In this document: positions 6,587 to 12,653 of the stretch, in pieces
Numbering within the stretch: the first letter of the stretch is position 1
How the letters are laid out: every line of letters begins with the position of its first letter
Origin: Bacteroidales bacterium
GTDB taxonomy: Bacteria > Bacteroidota > Bacteroidia > Bacteroidales > UBA7960
Assembly: GCA_007120675.1 (NCBI GenBank)
Contig: SKNE01000080.1
Location: 1 to 12,653, forward strand
Direction of reading: 5' to 3'
Length of the DNA: 12,653 nucleotides
The notes under the pieces: generated by a model
What the model was told of the DNA's origin: nothing
The model's input: the letters and a program-made list of their open reading frames with translations, nothing else
Databases searched by the model: none
Made by a program: the position numbers and the translations under genes

Positions 6587-8071
6587 ATGACAGGCAGAAA
6601 CATTCATTTAATCAGCCTTTTCCTTATCCTGGGCTTGCCCCTCCTTGCTTCAGGGGCGAATCCGAAAATCCACGATGTCCGCCTTGATTATTTCTTCGGC
6701 GGCCCCCTGGCCGTGGTGGCCTCAGAATACCAGGTACACGGCGAGCTGACGTTTATCGGCAGCGGTAGCCTGAACTCACTTTACCTGCATTACCAGGTGA
6801 ATGGGGAAGAGGTCCAGACCACCTTTTTTGATGAAATTGGACTGAACCCCATGATCCCTTTTTACTACCAGGCCCACAACCCCTGGCTGCCCGAGAGCGA
6901 TGGGACCCACCAGCTGAAGGTCTGGTTTTCCGGGCTCAATGGCGCTCCCGTGGAGGAAGGTGCCAGCGACACCCTGCTGCTGGATGTGGGCGTTTATGAG
7001 TATCTGCCGGCAAGGGAGCTCACCCTGCTGGAGAGCTTCTCCAGCATGAACTGCGGGAGCTGCGCCCTGCTGAACCCGCAACTGAGGGATATGGTGGACG
7101 AGCATGAGGAGATTTATGCCATGATCTTTTACCACCCCTTCGGACACGAGAACAGTCCCATCTACCAGCTTAACGACAAGGACAACGATATCAGGCGGGC
7201 GTTTTACCAGGTGACCTATTCGCCCTTTGCCGTCATCGGATCCGTCCACCAGGGATCGGCCGAATACGTGAGTCACGACAGGATGCAGCTGAAGCACAAC
7301 CGTCCCGCCGGATTTGCCATTGATGCAATCTATACAGTGGTGGACGACCTAATGCACGTGCAGGTGGAAGTGGAGTCGTTTGTGGACATGCCGGCGGCCA
7401 ACCTGCGCCTCATGGTGAGCGTTACCCAGGACCACATTGGTTTTGATGTCCCCCCGGGATCTAACGGGGAACAAGACTTCTACCACGTGATGCGTAGTTT
7501 TCTGCCCGATGCCAATGGCAGCTATCTCCCCCCTCAATTTGCGGGAGACATTTACCACATTGACCTTTATTACTACCTGGGCAATGCGGAACTCACCGAA
7601 GAAGACATAGAGGTGCTTGCCTTTGTCCAGGACATGGACACCTTTGCCATTTTTCAGACAAGCCGGGTGGCATACCAGGAATCGGATGGAGACGATGAGG
7701 ATGATGACGGCAATGGCGATGATAATGGGGATGGTGATAACGGAGATGGTGACGGTGACAACGGGGATGATGAGGGGGGCGACGGCGACGAGACCTCGGT
7801 GAATGAGTCCGATCCGGGCCGTCGGTTTTCTGTCTATCCCAATCCGGGTGAGGGCCTGTTTACCCTCCGTTTGCCCGATGACCTGACCCCTGATGCCATC
7901 CGCATTTACGATGCCACAGGCCGGATGCTGCATTCCCCGGATCATGCCCCTTACACATCCTCCGGGGAGATTCAGCTGGATCTGCGCCACCTGGGCCCGG
8001 GAATATATTTCCTGCAAATGCTGACAGGGCAGGGCCCCCTGCACAAAACAATTATCTTTACAAGCAGATAA
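6587..8071 (+). CDS. T9SS-secreted Omp28-like thioredoxin-fold protein (CGSC) with Asp-rich linker
   Basis: The product is 494 residues from the ATG at 6587, with signal peptide MTGRNIHLISLFLILGLPLL. Residues about 27-135 are an Ig-like domain. Residues about 142-360 match the Omp28 two-part layout: LLESFSSMNCGSC (C156, C159) as the redox motif, a TYSPFAVIG cis-proline loop at P213, then a beta-sandwich with EQDFYHVMRSFLP. That last phrase is recognisably like the same region of the 815-residue neighbour. C156 and C159 are the only cysteines. Residues 366-402 are an Asp/Gly/Asn/Glu-rich linker. A type A sorting domain runs from SVYPNPG (415) to TIIFTSR. It lies 22 bp before the TlpA-like gene, so it is probably the first gene of that operon. 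The surface or extracellular redox role is inferred. Confidence 0.9.
   Translation: MTGRNIHLISLFLILGLPLLASGANPKIHDVRLDYFFGGPLAVVASEYQVHGELTFIGSGSLNSLYLHYQVNGEEVQTTFFDEIGLNPMIPFYYQAHNPWLPESDGTHQLKVWFSGLNGAPVEEGASDTLLLDVGVYEYLPARELTLLESFSSMNCGSCALLNPQLRDMVDEHEEIYAMIFYHPFGHENSPIYQLNDKDNDIRRAFYQVTYSPFAVIGSVHQGSAEYVSHDRMQLKHNRPAGFAIDAIYTVVDDLMHVQVEVESFVDMPAANLRLMVSVTQDHIGFDVPPGSNGEQDFYHVMRSFLPDANGSYLPPQFAGDIYHIDLYYYLGNAELTEEDIEVLAFVQDMDTFAIFQTSRVAYQESDGDDEDDDGNGDDNGDGDNGDGDGDNGDDEGGDGDETSVNESDPGRRFSVYPNPGEGLFTLRLPDDLTPDAIRIYDATGRMLHSPDHAPYTSSGEIQLDLRHLGPGIYFLQMLTGQGPLHKTIIFTSR
7685..7792 (+). repeat. In-frame Asp/Gly/Asn low-complexity tract
   Basis: About 36 codons, mainly GAT/GAC and GGN with some AAC/AAT and GAG, encode a run of D, G, N and E between the Omp28-like part and the sorting domain. 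The DGDGDN pattern resembles calcium-binding DxDxDG loops and could bind divalent cations or act as a flexible acidic spacer. Short imperfect DNA repeats (GGNGATG) suggest growth by slippage. Confidence 0.75.
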
Positions 8072-8093
8072 GTCCAATTAAACCCATCACTCA

Positions 8094-8594
8094 ATGAAAA
8101 AAGCCATTATTGTGCTCACCCTACTCATGGGCACCTGCTCACTGCCTCTCTTTTCCCAGGCGGGATCTACCTTACCTGACCTGACCATCACCACCATGGA
8201 TGGCAGGGAGGTCAGCACAAGCACCCTCAGCAACGAAGGGAAGCCTTTCGTAATCAGCTTTTGGGCCACCTGGTGCAGGCCCTGTTTGAAGGAACTCGAT
8301 GCCATTGATGAGATCTATCATGAATGGCAGGACCACGGATTCAAGCTCATTGCCGTGAGTACCGACGATGCCCGTACCCGTCCCAATGTCTTGCCCATGG
8401 TCAGTGGCAGGGGGTGGGAATACGAGTTTTACCTGGACGAGAACGGGGACTTCCGGCGCGCCATGGGGGTGAACATCGTGCCACACACCTTCATCCTCAA
8501 TGGTGCAGGAGAGGTGGTCTACCAGCACACCTCCTTTTCTGACGGGATGGAATGGGAAATGTACGATTTGCTGATGGAATTACTGGATGAATGA
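8094..8594 (+). CDS. TlpA-like periplasmic thiol-disulfide oxidoreductase
   Basis: The product is 166 residues, normal for a single-domain exported TlpA/ResA-like protein. MKKAIIVLTLLMGTC to about residue 22 is a signal peptide. C15 is preceded by Thr, so it is not a good lipobox and the protein is probably soluble in the periplasm. The core shows PDLTITTMDG, the active site FWATWCRPC (C61 and C64), a KLIAVSTDD strand and the cis-proline loop NIVPHTFIL (P130). These are the AhpC/TSA-Redoxin family hallmarks, and the family usually reduces or exchanges disulfides on exported proteins. It starts 22 bp after the 494-residue gene and its stop overlaps the next start (ATGA), so it should be cotranscribed and translationally coupled. 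The specific partner is unknown; its neighbours are the obvious candidates. Confidence 0.93.
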   Translation: MKKAIIVLTLLMGTCSLPLFSQAGSTLPDLTITTMDGREVSTSTLSNEGKPFVISFWATWCRPCLKELDAIDEIYHEWQDHGFKLIAVSTDDARTRPNVLPMVSGRGWEYEFYLDENGDFRRAMGVNIVPHTFILNGAGEVVYQHTSFSDGMEWEMYDLLMELLDE

Positions 8595-10267
8595 TGGCTT
8601 GCCCCACAAGATCACTGGTCCACCGGCCGGTGCTACTGTTATTACTGCTTTTTGTCTCGCAGCCTGCCCTGCAGGCCAGGGACTTACTGGATGGGGCCCG
8701 CATATGGGGTAACTTCCAGATGGATGCACAGTACTACTTTTCCGACTCCCTGATTGGTGCCCCGGAAGTGCCGGAGAAGATCCTGATGAACGGCTTTGCC
8801 AACCTCAATATGTCCTATCGCGGCTTCACCCTGGGAGTCCGCTACGAGAGCTATCAGAACGCCCTGCTGGGATATGACCCGCGTTACAGGGGCAACGGAA
8901 TACCCTATCGCTTTGCCAGCTATTCAAGGGAGAACCTGGAGGTCACCGCGGGCAATTTTTATGAGCAGTTTGGCAACGGACTGGTCTTCCGAACCTATGA
9001 AGAGCGCAACCTGGGGGTGGATAACGCCATGGATGGTTTGCGCCTGGTATACCGTCCCATGGACGGGGTAACGCTCAGGGGAGTGATTGGGCAGCAGCGC
9101 CTCTTTTTCGACACGGGACCCGGCATCGTTCGTGGCTTCGATGCCAGGGTGGTGCTGAACTCCGTCATCCCCCGGATGGCTGAGAGCAGGAGCCGGTGGA
9201 CCCTGGGTGGAAGCGTGGTGAGCAAGTACCAGCGGGACCAGAACCCATTGTTTAACCTGCCCGAAAACGTGGCCGCCATGGCGGGACGCCTTCAGTTTGT
9301 CAGGGGCCCGGTGAACATCAGCGCCGAATACGCCCACAAGGTGAATGATCCCTCGGCCGAAAACAACTTCATCTATAAGGACGGGCAGGCACTGCATCTC
9401 ACCGGGAGCTATGCGGTGCAGGGTATCGGCCTGCTGCTGTCGGCCAAGCGGATAGACAACATGGGCTTTCGCAGCGACCGCAATGCCACGGGCAATGACT
9501 TAAACATCAATTACCTTCCACCAACCACGAGGCAGCACCTGTATTCGCTGAGCGGCATGTATCCCTACGCCACCCAGCCCAACGGCGAGATCGGTTTCAT
9601 GGCCGAACTGACATTCAGCATCCCCAGGGAGACACTCCTGGGAGGTCCCTTCGGCACCAACGTCACGCTAAATTACAGCCAGGCCAATGCCATCCATAAA
9701 GAACAGATCCACGATACCATTCCCATCGGGCAGAGGGGAACGGATGGCTACCGGTCTGACTTTTTCCGCATGGGGGATGAGCTGTATTTCCGTGATGTGA
9801 ACCTGGAGGTCAGCCGCCGCTTTTCAAGGACATTTCGCGCATTGTTCTCCTATGCGTATATCACCTACAACCAGAATGTGATAGAGGGTTATGTGGACAA
9901 GGAGACCGTTCACGCGCACGTATTGATAGCCGACATGACCTATCGCCTGCCCAACAGGCGCAGCCTCAGATGGGAGCTCCAGCACCTGTCCACCAAACAG
10001 GACAACCGCGACTGGGCCATGGCCATGGTGGAATACACCATTGCACCCAATTGGTTCTTCGCCATCAGCGATCAGTTCAATTACGGCAATGACGACAAGG
10101 ACCTGCGCATTCATTATTATACCCTGAGCGCCGGATATAGCAAGGGGGGGAACCGCTTCGCCCTCTCCTATGGAAAGCAGCGTGAGGGGATCATTTGCGT
10201 GGGGGGTGTATGCCGCCGTGTACCCGCCTCCAATGGCTTTACACTGACGGTGACCAGCAGTTTTTGA
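8591..10267 (+). CDS. DUF6029-family predicted outer-membrane beta-barrel protein
   Basis: The product is 558 residues. The ATG at 8591 overlaps the preceding stop; an ATG at 8594 is also possible and changes one residue. A signal peptide with a Leu run ends near A29 (ALQA). The mature part is made of alternating, aromatic-flanked strands and ends TLTVTSSF, with a C-terminal Phe as in outer-membrane barrels. NLEVTAGNFYEQFGNGLVFR, YEERNLGVDNAMDG and the late CVGGVCRRVPASNG are what I recognise as DUF6029, which is widespread in Bacteroidota and often found beside TlpA and Omp28 genes. The mature chain has only two cysteines, C536 and C541, close to the C-terminus. The function of the family is not known to me. 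Context suggests a barrel partner of the thioredoxin-fold proteins. Confidence 0.88.
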   Translation: MMACPTRSLVHRPVLLLLLLFVSQPALQARDLLDGARIWGNFQMDAQYYFSDSLIGAPEVPEKILMNGFANLNMSYRGFTLGVRYESYQNALLGYDPRYRGNGIPYRFASYSRENLEVTAGNFYEQFGNGLVFRTYEERNLGVDNAMDGLRLVYRPMDGVTLRGVIGQQRLFFDTGPGIVRGFDARVVLNSVIPRMAESRSRWTLGGSVVSKYQRDQNPLFNLPENVAAMAGRLQFVRGPVNISAEYAHKVNDPSAENNFIYKDGQALHLTGSYAVQGIGLLLSAKRIDNMGFRSDRNATGNDLNINYLPPTTRQHLYSLSGMYPYATQPNGEIGFMAELTFSIPRETLLGGPFGTNVTLNYSQANAIHKEQIHDTIPIGQRGTDGYRSDFFRMGDELYFRDVNLEVSRRFSRTFRALFSYAYITYNQNVIEGYVDKETVHAHVLIADMTYRLPNRRSLRWELQHLSTKQDNRDWAMAMVEYTIAPNWFFAISDQFNYGNDDKDLRIHYYTLSAGYSKGGNRFALSYGKQREGIICVGGVCRRVPASNGFTLTVTSSF

Positions 10268-10381
10268 CCTGCATGTGCTACCATCCCTGGTTGCGGTGGC
10301 AGCAAAGGGACACGGAAGCCGTGCCGGGATTGATCTGTTCACAAAAGGAATTTGTTTCTTAACCGATTAAAAAGCGTTCTC

Positions 10382-11245
10382 ATGCAGATTATCCGGAGCA
10401 TCTTTCCATGGGTATGGATCCTGGCAGGCCTGCTCTTTGCATTGCCGGCCTGCGACATTGTGGATCCACCCTACATGACAGGGCAGGAGGGACCCGGCAA
10501 TGGCCAGGAAAATGGCGAGCTGGTGCAGAAGATCCTGCTGGAGGAGTTTACAGGCCACCAGTGTCCCAATTGCCCGGAGGGTTCAGCCATTGCACAGGAG
10601 CTGAAGGACTTTTATGGTGACCGCCTGGTGATCATGTCCATCCACGCAGGATGGTTCGCCAGGGTGAGTCCTGGCACGTTTGAATACGATTTCCAGACAC
10701 CGGCAGGGGATGCCCTGAACGATTTCTTTGATGTGGTACAAAATCCCATTGGGATGGTGAATCGCGTTCCGGTGGACGGCAGTCGCCTGATGGGACCTTC
10801 AGCCTGGGGTGAGGTGGTCAGCCAGCTCATGGAGCAGGAGCCCGCCTCCCGCATCCAGATGGATGTTGCTTATGATGCAGGGAGCCACCAGCTGGAGGTT
10901 GAGATTGGGGTGGATGCCATTTTGCCCTCGGAAGGGACCTACCACCTGTCCGTATTCCTTACCGAAAGCAACATCATCAAACCGCAGCGCACCAACAACC
11001 CTGCTTACCCCTCCGGGGTGATAGAGGACTACAACCATAAATACGTTCTGCGTGCTGCACTCAACGGTGCCTTTGGTGAGCAGGTCTCCACGGGTCCGGT
11101 ATCGGCGGGCGACAGTTTTTCCAGGAGCTATTCCCTGGTGCTTGATGAAGAATGGGTGGCGGATCATTGCTCCCTCATCGCCTTTGTTTATGACGGGGAT
11201 GGCATGGAGATCATCCAGGTGGAAGAGGCTGCATTGCTGCCTTGA
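10382..11245 (+). CDS. Omp28-family outer-membrane lipoprotein (CPNC thioredoxin fold)
   Basis: The product is 287 residues. The ATG at 10382 gives a 23-residue lipoprotein signal (MQIIRSIFPW...) ending LPAC with the lipidated C24. The frame can also open at a TTG at 10352 after AAAGGA, but that would lengthen the leader. After a G/E/N linker comes LLEEFTGHQCPNCPEG (C61, C64), the Omp28 signature, with the cis-proline loop QNPIGMVNR at P122. A beta-sandwich follows (LEVEIGVDAILP, YNHKYVLRAAL). A further cysteine, C263, lies in VADHCSLIAF. Omp28 proteins are lipid-anchored outer-membrane proteins, first described in Porphyromonas. The gene follows DUF6029 by 114 bp and closes the cluster. A thiol-exchange or adhesin-like role is inferred. 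Confidence 0.9.
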   Translation: MQIIRSIFPWVWILAGLLFALPACDIVDPPYMTGQEGPGNGQENGELVQKILLEEFTGHQCPNCPEGSAIAQELKDFYGDRLVIMSIHAGWFARVSPGTFEYDFQTPAGDALNDFFDVVQNPIGMVNRVPVDGSRLMGPSAWGEVVSQLMEQEPASRIQMDVAYDAGSHQLEVEIGVDAILPSEGTYHLSVFLTESNIIKPQRTNNPAYPSGVIEDYNHKYVLRAALNGAFGEQVSTGPVSAGDSFSRSYSLVLDEEWVADHCSLIAFVYDGDGMEIIQVEEAALLP

Positions 11246-11260
11246 CGGCGACGGGCTCAC

Positions 11261-11381
11261 CGCTGTGGCCGCCTGGCGCGGACCCCTGATCCAAAACACT
11301 GCCGTGGCCGCCCCGAGCAGAACCCTGCCACCCTAAAACCCTGCCGTGGCCGCCCGGTGCAGCGCCCTGATCCAAAACCCC
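11261..11381. repeat. GC-rich imperfect tandem repeat, three units
   Basis: Three units of about 38, 42 and 41 bp (11261-11298, 11299-11340, 11341-11381) share CTGCCGTGGCCGCC at the start and CCTGATCCAAAAC (CCTAAAAC in the middle unit) at the end, with a variable GC-rich middle. The array starts 15 bp after the Omp28 stop. The frames that read through it are G/A/R-rich and look like repeat by-products, not genes. The remaining bases to 11434 show only a short CTCAC-aa-GTGAG palindrome at 11401-11412. Confidence 0.75.
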
Positions 11382-11434
11382 GCCCAGGGCAGTATGGCCC
11401 CTCACAAGTGAGCAGGCAAGCCAATCCATCGCCC

Positions 11435-11651
11435 ACTGCTGGATGAAAAGCACCACCCGGTCCATACGGCCTGATGCATGGCGCCATCTGGCTCTCACTG
11501 CTGGATGAAAAGCACCACCCGGTCCTTACGGCCTGATGCATGGCGCCATCTGGCTCTCACTGCTGGATGAAAAGCACCACCCGGTCCTTATGGCTTGATG
11601 CATGGCGCCATCTGGCTCTCACTGCTGGATGAAAAGCACCACCCGGTTCTC
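11435..11651 (-). repeat. 62-bp tandem array carrying copies of sorting-domain terminal codons plus stop
   Basis: Full units start at 11435, 11497 and 11559, exactly 62 bp apart, and differ at only one to two positions from the next. A fourth, truncated unit runs from 11621 to 11651. Read on the minus strand each unit encodes DRVVLFIQQ-stop or nearly so (NRVVLFIQQ in the unit next to the remnant). This closely parallels the VQVVPFIKQ-stop end of the remnant at 11650-11868: 25 of 33 bases agree over that stretch. Each full unit also has a 10-bp palindrome ATGGCGCCAT. The array lies directly 3' of the remnant's stop codon, in the same orientation as the remnant. Confidence 0.9.
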
Positions 11652-11868
11652 ACTGTTTAATGAATGGCACCACCTGGACGCTCCTGTCTCCCAATACGGC
11701 ACGGAGCATATACATCCCCGCTGCCAGCGATGAGATGTCCACATGAACATTCCCCTTGCCTTTGACTTCCAGGTTCATCAGTGTGTGTCCGGACACATCC
11801 AGCACCTCTAAGCGGTGTATTGGCAGCTCGCTGGCGACATTTATACCCGATACGGCGGGATTGGGACT
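11650..11868 (-). pseudogene. Orphan T9SS type A sorting-domain remnant, 5'-truncated
   Basis: The minus strand from 11868 reads 72 codons and a stop with the full layout of a type A sorting domain: SPNPAVSGINV, then IHRLEVLDVSG, then DISSLAAGMYMLRAV, ending VVPFIKQ. An in-frame TAA (11871-11869) lies immediately before the SPNP, and the DNA beyond it turns AT-rich and holds the promoter region of the plus-strand gene at 12005. There is therefore no cargo part and no suitable start codon. It is best read as the 3' end of a T9SS gene whose body was deleted or replaced. It is too conserved in pattern to be chance, and it could be a recent break. Confidence 0.85.
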
Positions 11869-11913
11869 TTAAAATACGAAAAACCAACATATGTGCCAAG
11901 GTTTTATTTTTTG

Positions 11914-11921
11914 TATCTTCG
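11914..11921 (+). promoter_or_regulatory. Candidate -7 promoter element for the beta-propeller gene
   Basis: TATCTTCG, preceded by TTTTTTG, is one base off TAnnTTTG and lies in the only AT-rich pocket of the region (about 11865-11925). It predicts a leader of about 85 nt before the ATG at 12005. The -33 TTG is not evident. Confidence 0.4.
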
Positions 11922-12004
11922 GGAGGAAAAGAACGATGTGCCGGGAATTTTTGCAGAATGCTTATATTGCGCGCACTTTTTGACACAACCAAAACTTCAT
12001 CCCC

Positions 12005-12653
12005 ATGAAAAACAAATACCCTTTCAGCACATTATTAATGATCTCCTTCCTCCTGCCATTGTCGCTCTTCGCTGGCGAAACCATGCCCCGTGACGACAGT
12101 GGCTGGACCATTGTGAACCAGTACGCCATACACAACAATGCCGGGGGACTGGCCTCCGATGGTAACCTGATCTACATCGGTGGCCTTTACGGTAATGTGG
12201 GGCACCAGGTGTACAGCTTCGATCCCGCTACGGGCGACCTGGAGCTGCTGTTCAACGGGCCGCAGGACAACACCCTGGGACTGACTTACGACGGACAGCA
12301 CTTCTGGACCATCGAACAGACGGGAGCCACCAGTCCGGCACAGGCCTGGGAGATCGACATGGACGGCAACCTGGTGTCGCAAATGGACCTGCCCGGTTCC
12401 TACATGTCAGGCATCGCCTGGGATGACGGGAACTTTTACGTAGCCACCTATTTTCCCAACCCTGGCACCATACACCATTTGGACAGTGACGGAACGGAGA
12501 TCTCCAGCTTTACCCCGCCCAGTGATCAGCCGTGGGACCTGGCCATGCAGGGCGACTCCCTGTGGATCGTCGACTTCTGGAACAATTACATCCACCTGGT
12601 GGAACTGGACGGCAGCCTGGTGGAAAGCTTCGAGTACCCGGACCACCGGGCCA
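12005..12653 (+). CDS. Exported beta-propeller protein, N-terminal part (runs off the right edge)
   Basis: From the ATG at 12005 the frame stays open to the window end, 216 codons. MKNKYPFSTLLMISFLLPLS with LFA at 21-23 is a signal peptide. Then four similar blades of about 40-45 residues are visible: GLASDGNLIYIGG (48-60), GLTYDGQHFWTIE (92-104), GIAWDDGNFYVAT (136-148) and DLAMQGDSLWIVD (178-190). Each is followed by a segment ending in a D-x-D/DG turn and a hydrophobic strand (for example IHHLDSDGTEI, IHLVELDGSLV). This is a beta-propeller of the NHL/TolB/YncE-like kind. By analogy with its neighbours it may end in a T9SS sorting domain outside the window. No catalytic residues are identifiable in the visible part. 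Confidence 0.87.
   Translation, partial: MKNKYPFSTLLMISFLLPLSLFAGETMPRDDSGWTIVNQYAIHNNAGGLASDGNLIYIGGLYGNVGHQVYSFDPATGDLELLFNGPQDNTLGLTYDGQHFWTIEQTGATSPAQAWEIDMDGNLVSQMDLPGSYMSGIAWDDGNFYVATYFPNPGTIHHLDSDGTEISSFTPPSDQPWDLAMQGDSLWIVDFWNNYIHLVELDGSLVESFEYPDHRA

Noticed and set aside
10311..10323. CACGG-aag-CCGTG hairpin as a terminator before the Omp28 gene
   Set aside because: The stem is only 5 bp with no T tract, and the gene order suggests continued transcription.
11211..11541. Minus-strand frames of about 95 codons over the repeats
   Set aside because: They are made of repeated G/A/R and FHPAVG-like phrases produced by the tandem DNA repeats, with no start or domain support.
11435..11651. 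CRISPR array
   Set aside because: The 62-bp units are repeated end to end without unique spacers, and no cas genes are nearby.
11657..11992. 111-codon minus-strand frame
   Set aside because: It overlaps the sorting-domain remnant in a different frame and runs through the promoter region of the gene at 12005. The remnant's frame has the recognisable protein pattern.
1..12653. Insertion sequence, integrase, toxin-antitoxin, tRNA or rRNA genes
   Set aside because: I looked for transposase-like frames, paired terminal repeats and tRNA-like folds and found none that could be supported.

Overview
The window looks like chromosomal DNA of a fairly GC-rich member of the Bacteroidota. Four proteins plus one gene remnant end in a type A C-terminal sorting domain of the type IX secretion system (T9SS), with the typical (V/S)YPNP opening and a short basic/hydrophobic tail. 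Starts have A-rich leaders and no strong Shine-Dalgarno, and there are TAnnTTTG-like -7 promoter elements. The families present (Omp28, DUF6029, TlpA-like, beta-helix T9SS proteins) are typical of Bacteroidota, perhaps Bacteroidales. The genus cannot be told from the sequence.

Layout. On the minus strand at the left edge is the first part of an exported protein (1-70). It is followed by a repeat-rich spacer (71-350) and a 764-residue minus-strand T9SS beta-helix protein (351-2645). A divergent spacer (2646-3047) separates these from a plus-strand run: a small T9SS protein with a CX4C pair (3048-3788), an 815-residue multidomain T9SS protein with an Omp28-like thioredoxin fold (3970-6417), a 494-residue T9SS Omp28-like protein (6587-8071), a TlpA-like thioredoxin (8094-8594), a DUF6029 outer-membrane barrel (8591-10267) and an Omp28 lipoprotein (10382-11245). 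A 759-bp gene-poor stretch follows. It holds a GC-rich repeat set, a 62-bp tandem array and an orphan minus-strand T9SS sorting-domain remnant. The window ends inside a plus-strand beta-propeller protein (12005 onward).

How the genes may work together. The block 6587-11245 is compact (22-bp gap, 4-bp overlap, about 114-bp gap). It places thioredoxin-fold proteins with CXXC motifs and cis-proline loops in successive envelope compartments: periplasm (TlpA-like), outer membrane or surface (Omp28 lipoprotein) and T9SS cargo at the surface or outside. A predicted barrel with its own cysteine pair is encoded among them. I infer an envelope or extracellular thiol-redox module. This is a hypothesis from context, not a described function.

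The most unusual DNA-level signal is that tandem repeat arrays on the 3' side of the minus-strand T9SS reading frames contain near-copies of the last codons and stop codon of a sorting domain, repeated after the real stop. The 62-bp array at 11435-11651 is nearly identical between copies, and the array at 131-260 is more decayed.
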